In this document: positions 26,483 to 34,944 of the stretch, one piece after another | Layout of the letters: each line of letters begins with the position of its first letter | Position numbering within the stretch: position 1 is the first letter of the stretch | Assembly: GCA_030432295.1 (NCBI GenBank) | Contig: JAUIHI010000020.1 | Location: 1-64,000 of the forward strand | Source: Anaerolineae bacterium | GTDB taxonomy: Bacteria; Chloroflexota; Anaerolineae; Caldilineales; Caldilineaceae | Length of the DNA stretch: 64,000 nucleotides | Direction: 5' to 3' | Notes under the pieces: generated by a model | Told to the model about the DNA's origin: nothing | The model's input: the letters and a program-made list of their open reading frames with translations, nothing else | Database searches by the model: none | Made by a program: the position numbers and the translations under genes

Positions 26483-27469
26483 TTAGCTACGAGAGAGATG
26501 TGCCAGGTAGATGGCCGAAGGGGCCAAACCGGTGCCACTGCCTTCGTGGCTGGAATAGAAGGAGAGAAGGGCTTCGTTGGCTGACAATGCCACAAAGCCG
26601 GGATAGGAGTTATCGCCACCGCTGGGCAGTTCCATAATTTCCTGCAAGCGGTCGTCGACCAGTTCGTAGAGAGTTGTGACAGGTGGTGCATCGCCGATCT
26701 GCTTGCGACCGCCCACCAGATACGTGTCGCCCCATTTAGCCAGCATCGGTCCACCCACGTGCCGGTCCAGATCAACCCGGCTCCATTCGGTATACGGCGG
26801 CTGTGATCGACAGAGTTGGGCCGGATGACCGCCTGCGCGGGCGACTGCCAATAAGCTACCATCGTCCTCAAAGAGCAGGGCCGTCTCGTCCCCGCGGGAA
26901 GGTTTGATCAGACCCAACGGTGCCCAGGTGAACCCGTCTCGGCTGTGTAGCAGCCAGGATTCCATATATTCAGCGGGTTCGGCCCGACGGGGAACCACAT
27001 CAAAATTGCGGATGCGCCGTCCGTTCAGATAGGCCACACCGTCGCGAGTGGCGGCCCGCCAGATGTAGTAGCCGTGGGTCCCGTCCAACATACGCGGACC
27101 TTCCCACGTGCGGCCGTCTTCGCTCCAGGCACAGAAGCCCAAATGATCGTTCACATCCCGCTCTTTGGCATCTGTCGTGTCCACCCACCAGGTGCCGGTA
27201 TAGACCATCAGCTTCCCCTGGAAGATAAGAAAGTGGGGGTCGCGCACATCCCGTTTGGGCACGCTGAAGGCGTGGACTTCTTCCCATTCCTGGCCATCGG
27301 GGCTGGACATCACCAAGATTCTGGACGTCGTGAAGAGCATATGTCCGTCGGGGCAACTGCGGAAGGTCAGGTAATAGCGGTCTTGAAAGTGGCATAAATC
27401 TGTGAAGGCGTTGTGGTTGCCATCATTAAAGAGTTGCCGGATCGAGGTTACGTGGATAGGCATAGTCAT
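26483..27469 (-). CDS. sialidase-like propeller protein (third copy), transporter-linked
   Basis: A 328-residue propeller-type protein with SSPDGQEW, SEDGRTWE and SRDGFTWA blades and no signal peptide. It is shorter than the other two propellers, and the blade pattern resembles cytoplasmic glycosidase- or sialidase-like proteins rather than secreted sialidases. It is the first gene behind the promoter at 27547-27575 and precedes the importer genes, so it is probably expressed with them and may act on the imported oligosaccharide. The activity is unknown. Confidence 0.83.
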   Translation of the reverse strand: MTMPIHVTSIRQLFNDGNHNAFTDLCHFQDRYYLTFRSCPDGHMLFTTSRILVMSSPDGQEWEEVHAFSVPKRDVRDPHFLIFQGKLMVYTGTWWVDTTDAKERDVNDHLGFCAWSEDGRTWEGPRMLDGTHGYYIWRAATRDGVAYLNGRRIRNFDVVPRRAEPAEYMESWLLHSRDGFTWAPLGLIKPSRGDETALLFEDDGSLLAVARAGGHPAQLCRSQPPYTEWSRVDLDRHVGGPMLAKWGDTYLVGGRKQIGDAPPVTTLYELVDDRLQEIMELPSGGDNSYPGFVALSANEALLSFYSSHEGSGTGLAPSAIYLAHLSRS

Positions 27470-27535
27470 ACTTTCTCAGAGCGTTGTGCAGATGGCTGCT
27501 GTTGATGTAATTGTGTCGCAGAGCTATATGATTGT

Positions 27536-27554
27536 CCTATAATTGGATTCTAGG
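27536..27554. promoter_or_regulatory. predicted operator 1 (cctatA-N7-TctAgg type)
   Basis: Sequence cctataattggattctagg. It overlaps the -10 box of the transporter promoter and matches the site at 31233-31251 in length, centre (ttggatt) and outer arms (ccta/tagg). The same regulator probably controls both units. Confidence 0.6.
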
Positions 27555-27575
27555 CGATTCATCTGCGCTTGTCAA
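27547..27575 (-). promoter_or_regulatory. strong sigma70-type promoter of the propeller/ABC operon
   Basis: On the minus strand TTGACA (27575-27570) and TAGAAT (27552-27547) are spaced by exactly 17 bases. The start codon of the first gene is at 27469. Confidence 0.7.
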
Positions 27576-27655
27576 ATCGTCTTCGCATCCACCGGACGCC
27601 CCGGTTTATTCATTACCCCAAGGAATGGATGGCACAGCTTCATCGCAAGTTCCCT

Positions 27656-28753
27656 CTATCCACCGGGGATATAGAGTGTGCGATCCGCCACCGGCAGGCT
27701 GACACGGCTGCCCCCTTGCAGATGGGAATGGGCCAGACCGAACTGGACCTCTACACTCTGCATCGTAATGTCCAGGTTGCCTTTGGTTCGCTCGCCCGTC
27801 TCCAGTTCGTGCAGAATATCACGGATGGTGCAGATGGTGGGGCTTTCCCCACTGGGACGAAATATCTTCTCTTCGGTCGTCTGGGTTTTGCCATTGATGC
27901 GACGAATACGAAATTCACCGCCCGCTTCACAGGCAATCGCTCGCCCTTCTGTGCCGTGCACATCAATATCAAACGAACCCCGGCGGGGCACGAAAATCCC
28001 TTCGGCTCCCCCTGCATAGCCCACCCGATAGAAACCGACCATCGGATCGGCAATCTCGAAACCGGGGGAAGGCAGATACCGGTGTCCTGCCGCGTCGTAG
28101 ACCGGGTGGGCACGCCGCGGCGCGGGGTCAGAGGGATCGCCCTCTTCGATCAGCCGACCTTCCACCCATTGCGGCTGGGGATCGCCCAGGAGCATCGCAA
28201 CCAGATCGAGGGTGTGGGGGTGATGTTTGATCAGATCGGTGTAAAAGTACATTGTGACAAAACGGGGTTCGCCGATGTCGCCCTGGGCAATGGCGGCCTG
28301 GAGCTTTTTATAGCCGTCGTGATGGCGGCGCATGGCCCCCCAGTTAAAGGCGACATTGTTGGCTTTGCAGGCAGCCACAATCCGATCCGCTTCGTCCAGG
28401 GAGGCGCAGAGACCCTTCTCGGCATAGATGCCAGAGACCCCGTTTTCCGCGGCAAAGATGATCGGCTCGGCCCGGGCAAAGGAGGGTGTAGTGATGCTCA
28501 CGATGTCGGGCTTTTCTTCTTTGATCATGGCCCGGTAGTCGAGATAGGTGTTGGTGACGCCAAAACGGTCAGCGAAGCGCTGCATCCGCTCGCCCCCCCG
28601 GTTTGCCACCGCGACCACTTCTGTCTCGTCGATGGCCCCGTAGGCCCCAAAATGGCTGTAGGGCTTGGAGAAGTTGCCTGGCCCGATTTCATCTTCGATC
28701 AGACCGCCCATGCGGCCCGTGCCAATAATGGCGACGCGATAATTTTTGGTCAT
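27656..28753 (-). CDS. Gfo/Idh/MocA family oxidoreductase with EKG motif
   Basis: A 365-residue member starting MTKNYRVAIIGTGRMGGLIEDE. The catalytic signature is changed from EKP to EKG at residues 112-114 (GIYAEKGLCASLDEAD). The C-terminal domain continues with NWGAMRRHHDGYKKL and a substrate-side HPHTLDLVAMLLGDP. GAGGAAAA lies six bases before the ATG at 28753; a longer frame to 28810 is less likely. It is the last of three consecutive paralogues that share the RMGxxI(D/E)xE N-terminus and lack the proline. NAD(P)-linked oxidation of a sugar-like compound is expected. Confidence 0.92.
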   Translation of the reverse strand: MTKNYRVAIIGTGRMGGLIEDEIGPGNFSKPYSHFGAYGAIDETEVVAVANRGGERMQRFADRFGVTNTYLDYRAMIKEEKPDIVSITTPSFARAEPIIFAAENGVSGIYAEKGLCASLDEADRIVAACKANNVAFNWGAMRRHHDGYKKLQAAIAQGDIGEPRFVTMYFYTDLIKHHPHTLDLVAMLLGDPQPQWVEGRLIEEGDPSDPAPRRAHPVYDAAGHRYLPSPGFEIADPMVGFYRVGYAGGAEGIFVPRRGSFDIDVHGTEGRAIACEAGGEFRIRRINGKTQTTEEKIFRPSGESPTICTIRDILHELETGERTKGNLDITMQSVEVQFGLAHSHLQGGSRVSLPVADRTLYIPGG

Positions 28754-28815
28754 TTCAGTTTTCCTCGATGAAGCACAATTTGTGGACCCGATACGCTCTC
28801 CACTCAACACATTCT

Positions 28816-29847
28816 TTAGACATGAAAAATATAGAGCGAACGGTTTTCCAGGGGCAGACTGATACGCCGTTGCTGGCGATGGCTCTCGGCCACAGCCAGA
28901 CAGGCTTCGGTCAAGTGGTGGGTGATCTGGATGTTGCCCAGGGTCGGACGCCCGGTTTCATAGGCGTCCAGAATATCTTCCAGACAGGACTGGGTGGTGC
29001 TGTGGGCTTCCACGGCAGGGGTAGGGGCATCGAGGAAGATGCGCTCCTTTTCACTTTTGACTTTGCGTAGTTGCAGGTCGTCGCCGTTGTTGCGCACACG
29101 GATGCTGCCCAGGGAGCCAATCACTTCAAATTCCCAAGTGCCGCCTGGCGCGGTGGTCGCCTCTACGCCATTGGCAAAGAGTACCTGATAGAGGGCATTG
29201 GGGTCTTTGTCCAGCCGATTGTTTTCAATCACCAAATCCCGGGGCAGAAGTTCCCCCCAGACGCTCACCACTTTGGGGTCGCCCAGCAGAAAGCTGAGGG
29301 TGTCCAGCGAGTGGATGTGGCCGTGGAGCAAGTTGGAACCTGCATAATGCACGGCTGCACGCGGTTCGCCGATCTCGCCGTCGGCAATCATACGGCGGGC
29401 GATATGATAGGGACGACCGAAACGACGCAGAACACCTGTGTTAAAGGGAATATTGCGGCTGCCCACCGCGGCCAACGCCGCATCTGCCTCTTCCATCGAA
29501 CAGGCAATCGCCTTTTCGCAGAAGATCATTGGTACATTGGCTTCCGCCACAGCTACTATCATTTCGGCGTGGAGCACACCTTTGGTACAGATAGCCACCA
29601 GATCAGGCTGTTCCTGGCGAATCATCTCCAGATAATCGTCGTAGAGCGCTGTTACGCCCCAGCGAGTCTGAAAGGCGTCGCGCTTGGCCGGGTCGATGTC
29701 GGCCCCAGCGACGACTTCCAAACGCTGGCTGGCACGACAGGCCGAGGCAATCGAGATAGCTGGCGAACCGGCGGGTCTTTCATCGTCAATGGTGCTGCCC
29801 ATACGTCCCAGCCCAACAATAGCAACCCGGTATATTTTGTCTGTCAT
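28816..29847 (-). CDS. Gfo/Idh/MocA family oxidoreductase with EKA motif
   Basis: A 343-residue paralogue of its neighbours (MTDKIYRVAIVGLGRMGSTIDDE). It has GLGRMG in the Rossmann fold and EKA at residues 111-113 in place of EKP. The substrate side shows NTGVLRRFGRPYHIARRM and GHIHSLDTLSFLLGDP. The start at 29847 has AGGAACT upstream; the frame stays open to 29880. It lies 62 bases upstream of the EKG paralogue gene, in the same orientation. Confidence 0.92.
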   Translation of the reverse strand: MTDKIYRVAIVGLGRMGSTIDDERPAGSPAISIASACRASQRLEVVAGADIDPAKRDAFQTRWGVTALYDDYLEMIRQEQPDLVAICTKGVLHAEMIVAVAEANVPMIFCEKAIACSMEEADAALAAVGSRNIPFNTGVLRRFGRPYHIARRMIADGEIGEPRAAVHYAGSNLLHGHIHSLDTLSFLLGDPKVVSVWGELLPRDLVIENNRLDKDPNALYQVLFANGVEATTAPGGTWEFEVIGSLGSIRVRNNGDDLQLRKVKSEKERIFLDAPTPAVEAHSTTQSCLEDILDAYETGRPTLGNIQITHHLTEACLAVAESHRQQRRISLPLENRSLYIFHV

Positions 29848-29895
29848 AGTAGAAGAGTTCCTGTAAACTGAACGCGCCACAGCGCGGAAAGGGGA

Positions 29896-29972
29896 GGAGC
29901 AAATCTGCTTTCAACCCCACCCCAGCCGACAGAACGTCGGTGGTAGGATGCAGCGGAGAACAGATTTGCTCC
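29896..29972. repeat. inverted repeat element between two MocA genes
   Basis: Arms 29896-29907 (ggagcaaatctg) and 29961-29972 are perfectly complementary. A second small hairpin (ccgac/gtcgg) lies between them near 29926-29940. The element resembles a small non-coding palindromic repeat and could also modulate the downstream genes of the unit. Confidence 0.6.
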
Positions 29973-30007
29973 CAAGGGGGATCAATACGCTGGATACGAC
30001 TAAAAGA

Positions 30008-31090
30008 TCAGACAGTATATTTCGGCTTGTTCGGTCCGCGGTTGCGCTGCAAACGGATGGCGCGTTCTTGCACGGGCAGAGAAATCTTGGCACCGCCCTG
30101 GCGATGTGACTCGATGAGGGCAAAGATCAGTTCTGTGCTGGCCAAAGAAACGCGTGGACCGCCCCGGGTCGGTTCGCCTGTATCCAGGCTATGGACCAGA
30201 TCTTCGATCAGGGCCAGCGTGCTGCTGGCAATGGGCGGATCGGGATAGGGTGCTGTCAGCAAGGCCGTCCCTTTGGGGACGATGGGTTGGCGGCGGCGCA
30301 GATGCCACTCCAACCCGTCGTTGTAGGCAGAAAGCGTGCCATTTTCGCAGATCACTTCGATGTCGCCGCCCCGGGGTGTGACCAGCAGATAGCCGGTGAC
30401 GCCGTTGGCAAAATAGACCGTCCCCTCGCCCACCGGGTCTTCGCGCAGAAGATCGCCGTCGAAAATCTCATCGGTGGCGCGCAGGTTGCCCTGTGCCCAC
30501 ACCGCGGGATGGTCGCTATTCAGGCGCATGACCAGATCGATGTAGTGGCTACCCGTGTTAAAGAGCGTGCCGTTGTTGTAGATGATCACATTTTTGAGCG
30601 CGCCCAGCTCGCCGCTGTCCACCAACGCCTTCATCTGGTCATAGGCGACCGACCAGCGACGGTTGGTGCCCAGATTGAAGAAGACGCCGTGGCGCTCCAA
30701 TGTCTCGGCCATGGCATAGGCTTCGCCCAGAGAGGCGGACATAGCCTTTTCGGCATAGATCGCCTTGACCCCGTGCTCGGCCGCGTAGATGGTAATCTCG
30801 GCGCGCTGTTCCGGCTGGGTGGCGATGCTCAGGATTTCGGGCCGTTCTTTATCGATCAGCTCCCGATAGTCGGTGTATTGACGGCTGGCAGGTATCTGAT
30901 AGAGCTTGCCAAATTCGGCCATCACATCCGGGCGCACATCGGAGCAGGCAATCAGGTCAGTCCGCTCACAGGCCATAAAGCCGGCGGCATGGGAATAGGG
31001 CAAAGCAGTTTTGGGCGAGCCAACGACTTCGTTGTCGATAAAGCCGCCCATGCGACTACAGCCAATGACAGCAGCGCGATAGGTTTTCAT
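30008..31090 (-). CDS. Gfo/Idh/MocA family oxidoreductase with EKA motif (first of three)
   Basis: A 360-residue paralogue (MKTYRAAVIGCSRMGGFIDNE) with GCSRMG in place of GxGxxG and EKA at residues 114-116 (IYAEKAMSASLGEAY). The substrate side includes NLGTNRRWSVAYDQM and GSHYIDLVMRL. AAAGGA precedes the ATG. It is the first gene behind the promoter at 31244-31272, with a leader of about 145 bases, and heads a three-gene unit of paralogues. Three related dehydrogenases in a row suggest successive oxidations of one substrate family or a heteromeric enzyme. Confidence 0.92.
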   Translation of the reverse strand: MKTYRAAVIGCSRMGGFIDNEVVGSPKTALPYSHAAGFMACERTDLIACSDVRPDVMAEFGKLYQIPASRQYTDYRELIDKERPEILSIATQPEQRAEITIYAAEHGVKAIYAEKAMSASLGEAYAMAETLERHGVFFNLGTNRRWSVAYDQMKALVDSGELGALKNVIIYNNGTLFNTGSHYIDLVMRLNSDHPAVWAQGNLRATDEIFDGDLLREDPVGEGTVYFANGVTGYLLVTPRGGDIEVICENGTLSAYNDGLEWHLRRRQPIVPKGTALLTAPYPDPPIASSTLALIEDLVHSLDTGEPTRGGPRVSLASTELIFALIESHRQGGAKISLPVQERAIRLQRNRGPNKPKYTV

Positions 31091-31232
31091 TCATCTGTCC
31101 TTTGTTGGGGGAAAGGCAAGCTATCTAAACAGTAATTAGTATCGCCTCATTTTGGTGTTTTAATGATATAAAACGGCAAACAATTATGCGTTTTGCACAT
31201 AAATGAGGGGAGAAAAAAACCTGTCCGGTTAT

Positions 31233-31251
31233 CCTACAGTTGGATTGTAGG
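31233..31251. promoter_or_regulatory. predicted operator 2 (cctacA-N7-TgtAgg)
   Basis: Sequence cctacagttggattgtagg has 6-bp complementary arms around a 7-base centre and covers the -10 box of the MocA promoter. It is the counterpart of the site at 27536-27554. Confidence 0.65.
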
Positions 31252-31272
31252 TCAATCATCCCGACTTGTCAA
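31244..31272 (-). promoter_or_regulatory. strong sigma70-type promoter of the triple MocA operon
   Basis: TTGACA (31272-31267) and TACAAT (31249-31244) on the minus strand are spaced by 17 bases. Confidence 0.7.
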
Positions 31273-31437
31273 CTGCCCAAAATTGAGGATGCAACCAAAA
31301 TCAGTGCAGAGATAGTGATGCTGCACAACGACGGCCAGGGTTTCGGCGTTCACCTCTTTGGCCATCTGATTCATCAACCCGCGCTTGGATGATGAATGCA
31401 TAGGCACAGTTATCCTGCCCCGGTGATACACGATTTG

Positions 31438-32694
31438 TCAAACGGCTGCAAACGCCCCGGCAACTTTGCGGAAGATGGCGATGGCATCCTCAATCTCCTG
31501 GCTATCCCAATTTTCGTGCAACATCAGATTGAAATGGCTTTCGATCATCGCGTGGGCATTGGGACAGGCAAAGTGCCGGTTGGGATCGCCCTTGTAGTCG
31601 GGACTGGCCCAGGGATAGCCACTGTTGCCAAAGACACGGCGCTTGACAAACCACTCCTGGCTGTGGGGCATACCGGGGCGATAGTCGCTCATCACCAAAA
31701 GTCCTTCGGCGTTCAATGCAGCGCAAAAGGTGGCCTTGTCGCAACTGGCCGCTTCGGGGTGAAAGTGAACGGGCAGAAACCAGTAGCTCGACTCATAGCC
31801 TGGCCGGGGTGGTGCAAGCGAGACCACCGCCAGATCAGCCAGCCCTGCGCGCAGTTGCCCCACAATAGCCCTGCGCCGCTCTACGCTGGCGGGCAGTTTG
31901 CGCAATTGCACCCGGCCAATAGTAGCCGCCAGATCGTTGAGATTGAAGTTGAGCGATGCGGTTACATTGCTCGAACCGGGGGGCAAAAAGAAGGGTTTGC
32001 CCCGATCCGAGGCCCGGCGCACGGCTTGATAGCGCGCTTCGTCGCGGGTGAAGACAACGCCGCCCTGTGGCCCTGTGCTGTGATGTTTGCCGCCCATTGT
32101 GGAAAAGGCGGCCAGATCACCGAACGTTCCCACCAACTGGCCGTGGAGCCGTGCGCCGTGGGCTTGCGCGCAATCCTCAATCACTGGGATGCTGTGTTGG
32201 TGGGCAAGCGTCATAATGCCCTCCATATCGGCTGGTTCCCCGGCAATGTGGGGCACGACAATCGCCCGGGTCAGCGGACCGATCAGCGCAGCAATCTGCT
32301 CTGGCCCGGTGCAATAGCTGTTGGGGATACTGTCCGCAATCACTGGGATCAGATTCTGCAACGGAATGGGCATCATCCCGCCGGGGTCGGTAAAAGCGCC
32401 GATGATCACTTCGCCAAAGGGTTCCAGTTCCAGCGCCTTGAGCGCCACATAGACAGCAGCCGAACCGGAACTGACCGCGTCAGCGTAGCCACCGCCCAGC
32501 CAGTCGGCAAACTCGGCACAATAGGCAAACTCCTCCTCACCGTCATAGGGCGGCAACACGCCACTCTCGATCACCCGTTCCAAAAATTCATCAACGGCGG
32601 CCTTCTCCTCCGGGCCGATGTGGCCACGGCTCGAAAAGGGTTCTACCCGCACTTTGGCGCTATCTGCCTGCGCCGGTTGGCTTCTCTGCTGCAT
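31438..32694 (-). CDS. DegT/DnrJ/EryC1/StrS family PLP aminotransferase
   Basis: A 418-residue fold-type I PLP enzyme with SSGSAAVYVALKALEL, the PLP Asp in VIEDCAQAHG and Schiff-base lysine K203 in AAFSTMGGKHHSTGPQGG. It is clearly distinct from the DegT protein at 15038-16225. Members of the family work on keto-sugars and aminocyclitols. AAAGGA precedes the ATG, and the gene starts 14 bases after the lactonase-like gene. It is last in a minus-strand unit with a lactonase, two MocA-type dehydrogenases and a FAH-fold hydrolase. Confidence 0.92.
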   Translation of the reverse strand: MQQRSQPAQADSAKVRVEPFSSRGHIGPEEKAAVDEFLERVIESGVLPPYDGEEEFAYCAEFADWLGGGYADAVSSGSAAVYVALKALELEPFGEVIIGAFTDPGGMMPIPLQNLIPVIADSIPNSYCTGPEQIAALIGPLTRAIVVPHIAGEPADMEGIMTLAHQHSIPVIEDCAQAHGARLHGQLVGTFGDLAAFSTMGGKHHSTGPQGGVVFTRDEARYQAVRRASDRGKPFFLPPGSSNVTASLNFNLNDLAATIGRVQLRKLPASVERRRAIVGQLRAGLADLAVVSLAPPRPGYESSYWFLPVHFHPEAASCDKATFCAALNAEGLLVMSDYRPGMPHSQEWFVKRRVFGNSGYPWASPDYKGDPNRHFACPNAHAMIESHFNLMLHENWDSQEIEDAIAIFRKVAGAFAAV

Positions 32695-32708
32695 AGCCAG
32701 TCCTTTGT

Positions 32709-33737
32709 TTATAGGGTCGTCATCATCACCCAGAAGGGAGACTTCCCAACTGGATAATCGGTCAACGGCTCCAACGCGCCACTCACCCCATCCACCTGAT
32801 AGGCCGTCATCCTGTCCGCGGCCTCGCCAGCACAGTATAGAAAGCTACCGCTGGGATCGATATTGAAGGAGCGGGGGCTGGCCGGCACAGGGAAGTAGCC
32901 AAAGGGGCGCAGGCTACCATCGGCGGCAATCTGAAAGCCCACAATGCTGTCATGCCCCCGATTGGAGGCGTAGAGCCAGCGTCCGTTGGGGTGGACTTCC
33001 ACATGGGCTGTGCTGCCACCTTCCGTGTAATCGGCGGGCAGAGTCGAAACATTTTGGAAGGCGGTCAGTGTGCCCCGGGCCGGGTCGAAGTGGTGGGCAG
33101 TCACGGTATTGCCCTGTTCGTTGACGATATAGGCCACATCGCCGTCTGGCCCCAGGCAGATGTGGCGGGGACCCGTATTGTCGTCCGGTGGCACAAGCTC
33201 GGCGGGATTATTGGGCGTAAGCAGGCCGGCCGTCCCATCAAAACGGAATTGGCTGGTCTTGTTGACCGGAGAGACGTGGGGCACAAAGACAAAGCTGTCC
33301 TCTACAGCGGCAAGCACCGCGTGGGCCTTTTCCCCTGTGTTGATATACTGCACCAGTTCCCCAATCGAGCCGTCCGCTTCCAGGCGATGTACCGTAATGC
33401 CGCCGCCGGTATAGTAGGCGGTGAGCAGGAAATGCCCGTGGCCGTCGGTGATCAGATGGGCAGGGGTTTCGATGCCTGTGTCCACTTTGTTGATCAGCGT
33501 CAGTTCGCCCGAATCCGGGTCCAGGCGAAAGCTGGCCAGTGTGGTGGAAAGCACGTGGGCATCGTAGAGCACTTTGCCATTCGGATGCAGGCAGAGTGCG
33601 CCAGAAGGGCCATGCGCGTTGTTGACTGCACGCAGCTCCAATGCGCCCGAATGGGGATCGAAATCGTAGAGTTTGATCTGCTCATCGCCGGTCAGCGAGG
33701 CAAAAAGAACGGTTCGTTTCTGTCTGGACTCTGCCAT
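32709..33737 (-). CDS. lactonase family seven-bladed beta-propeller (6-phosphogluconolactonase-like)
   Basis: A 342-residue cytoplasmic beta-propeller of the YbhE/lactonase type. Repeated motifs are ALCLHPNGKVLYDAH, GPRHICLGPDGDVAYIVNEQGNTV, HVEVHPNGRWLYASNRGHDSI and FNIDPSGSFLYCAGE. The family hydrolyses sugar lactones such as 6-phosphogluconolactone, although many members act on unphosphorylated lactones or have unknown substrates. AAAGGAG precedes the ATG. Its place next to two MocA-type dehydrogenase genes suits opening of a lactone made by sugar oxidation. Confidence 0.9.
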   Translation of the reverse strand: MAESRQKRTVLFASLTGDEQIKLYDFDPHSGALELRAVNNAHGPSGALCLHPNGKVLYDAHVLSTTLASFRLDPDSGELTLINKVDTGIETPAHLITDGHGHFLLTAYYTGGGITVHRLEADGSIGELVQYINTGEKAHAVLAAVEDSFVFVPHVSPVNKTSQFRFDGTAGLLTPNNPAELVPPDDNTGPRHICLGPDGDVAYIVNEQGNTVTAHHFDPARGTLTAFQNVSTLPADYTEGGSTAHVEVHPNGRWLYASNRGHDSIVGFQIAADGSLRPFGYFPVPASPRSFNIDPSGSFLYCAGEAADRMTAYQVDGVSGALEPLTDYPVGKSPFWVMMTTL

Positions 33738-33781
33738 ACTGCGCTCCTTTCATCGTGCGTTTGGTTCGTTCGTGGCGTCGA

Positions 33782-34879
33782 TCAAAAGTGTCCCTCATCC
33801 CGCAGGCGATAGAGGACGGAGGCGCGCTCTTCCAGGGGGAAGGCCACCGGTTGGTTGCCCCGCCGCTGGGATTCGTAGACCCCCATCACCATTTCCAGCG
33901 AAGCAATCCCATCCTCCCCCGGCGAACTGGGAGAGTCGCCTGTCTCCATACAGTGGACCAATTCACGTACGGCGTCCAGGATCGAGCTTGCCGCGGGCAG
34001 GGCAGGAAACGGTTCCGGCTCCAGGGCAAACCATTCGATCTGGGAGGTCGGCTCGTTGATGCGGTTTGTGCGATCCACACTGTTCCACCAGCGCGGCCCG
34101 TCGCCGTCGATACGAATGACACCTTCTGTCCCCTGAATCTCGATGCCAAAGCGGTGGTAGCGGGTCAGTTCGTTGACCATCGCCACGCCGCTCAGCCCGT
34201 TGGCAAAGGTGAAGATGGCGTGGCTGTCATCCTCGACACGGAAGGGCTGGGAGCGGCGCACGGCTGTGCCCACCACCGCAAGCGGCTCACCTGCAAAGAG
34301 GCGGAAGAGATCGAAAAGGTGCACAGCGTCGTGGATCAGCGGCCCTTCTTCGTCGGCTGTCCAGGCAGGGAAGGGCTTGACGCCCTGGCAAAAGCCGTAG
34401 AGCGCCACCATCTCGCCGATATGCCCCGCGTCGACCATCTCTTTGGCCTTGCGGTGGGCCGGGTCCCAGCGCCGGGAATGGTTGACAGAGAGCACGCAGC
34501 CCGCGTCGCGACAGGCCGTCACCAGTGCGTCGGCGTCGGTAAGATTCAGCGCCAGGGGCTTTTCGCAGAAAATCCCTTTTACGCCCTCGGCCACAGCAGC
34601 TTCCACAATCGCCCGGTGCAGACCGGGATGGGTGGCAATAGAGACGATGTCCAGCTTCTCCCGGGCAAACATCTCCCGATAGTCGTGATAGAGCGCATCC
34701 ACGCCCCAGCGTTTGCCAAAGGCTTGCAGATGCTCCGCGCCACGGCTGGCCCCGGCCACCAGTTCGGTCTGGGGTAAGACAGCCAATGCACCGGCATGGG
34801 TCATCGGCGTCGGCGGATCAGTCTCCCAGAGTGTGCCGATCCGTCCACAGCCGACAAGTCCTGCCCGATAGGTTTTCAT
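33782..34879 (-). CDS. Gfo/Idh/MocA family oxidoreductase (canonical EKP)
   Basis: A 365-residue member starting MKTYRAGLVGCGRIGTLWE with EKP at residues 106-108 (GIFCEKPLALNLTDAD). The substrate side has NHSRRWDPAHRKAKEM and IHDAVHLFDLFRLFAGEP. Two ATGs are adjacent (34882 and 34879); the second is better spaced from GAGGA. It is upstream of the lactonase-like gene and downstream of the FAH-fold hydrolase gene in one minus-strand unit. Confidence 0.92.
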   Translation of the reverse strand: MKTYRAGLVGCGRIGTLWETDPPTPMTHAGALAVLPQTELVAGASRGAEHLQAFGKRWGVDALYHDYREMFAREKLDIVSIATHPGLHRAIVEAAVAEGVKGIFCEKPLALNLTDADALVTACRDAGCVLSVNHSRRWDPAHRKAKEMVDAGHIGEMVALYGFCQGVKPFPAWTADEEGPLIHDAVHLFDLFRLFAGEPLAVVGTAVRRSQPFRVEDDSHAIFTFANGLSGVAMVNELTRYHRFGIEIQGTEGVIRIDGDGPRWWNSVDRTNRINEPTSQIEWFALEPEPFPALPAASSILDAVRELVHCMETGDSPSSPGEDGIASLEMVMGVYESQRRGNQPVAFPLEERASVLYRLRDEGHF

Positions 34880-34944
34880 CATTGTTCCTCTTTTCTCTGA
34901 CTTTCTTCTTTAACCTTTTTGTGGGCTGGATTGTGCAGGTACTG

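Larger units (their letters stand above)
31091..31437. other. intergenic leader/promoter region of the triple MocA operon
   Basis: These 347 bases are A+T-richer than the flanking genes. They hold the promoter and operator listed separately and a small hairpin at 31157-31174 (gtttta/taaaac arms) within the predicted leader. Between 31275 and 31437 nothing coding or structured is recognised. Confidence 0.6.
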
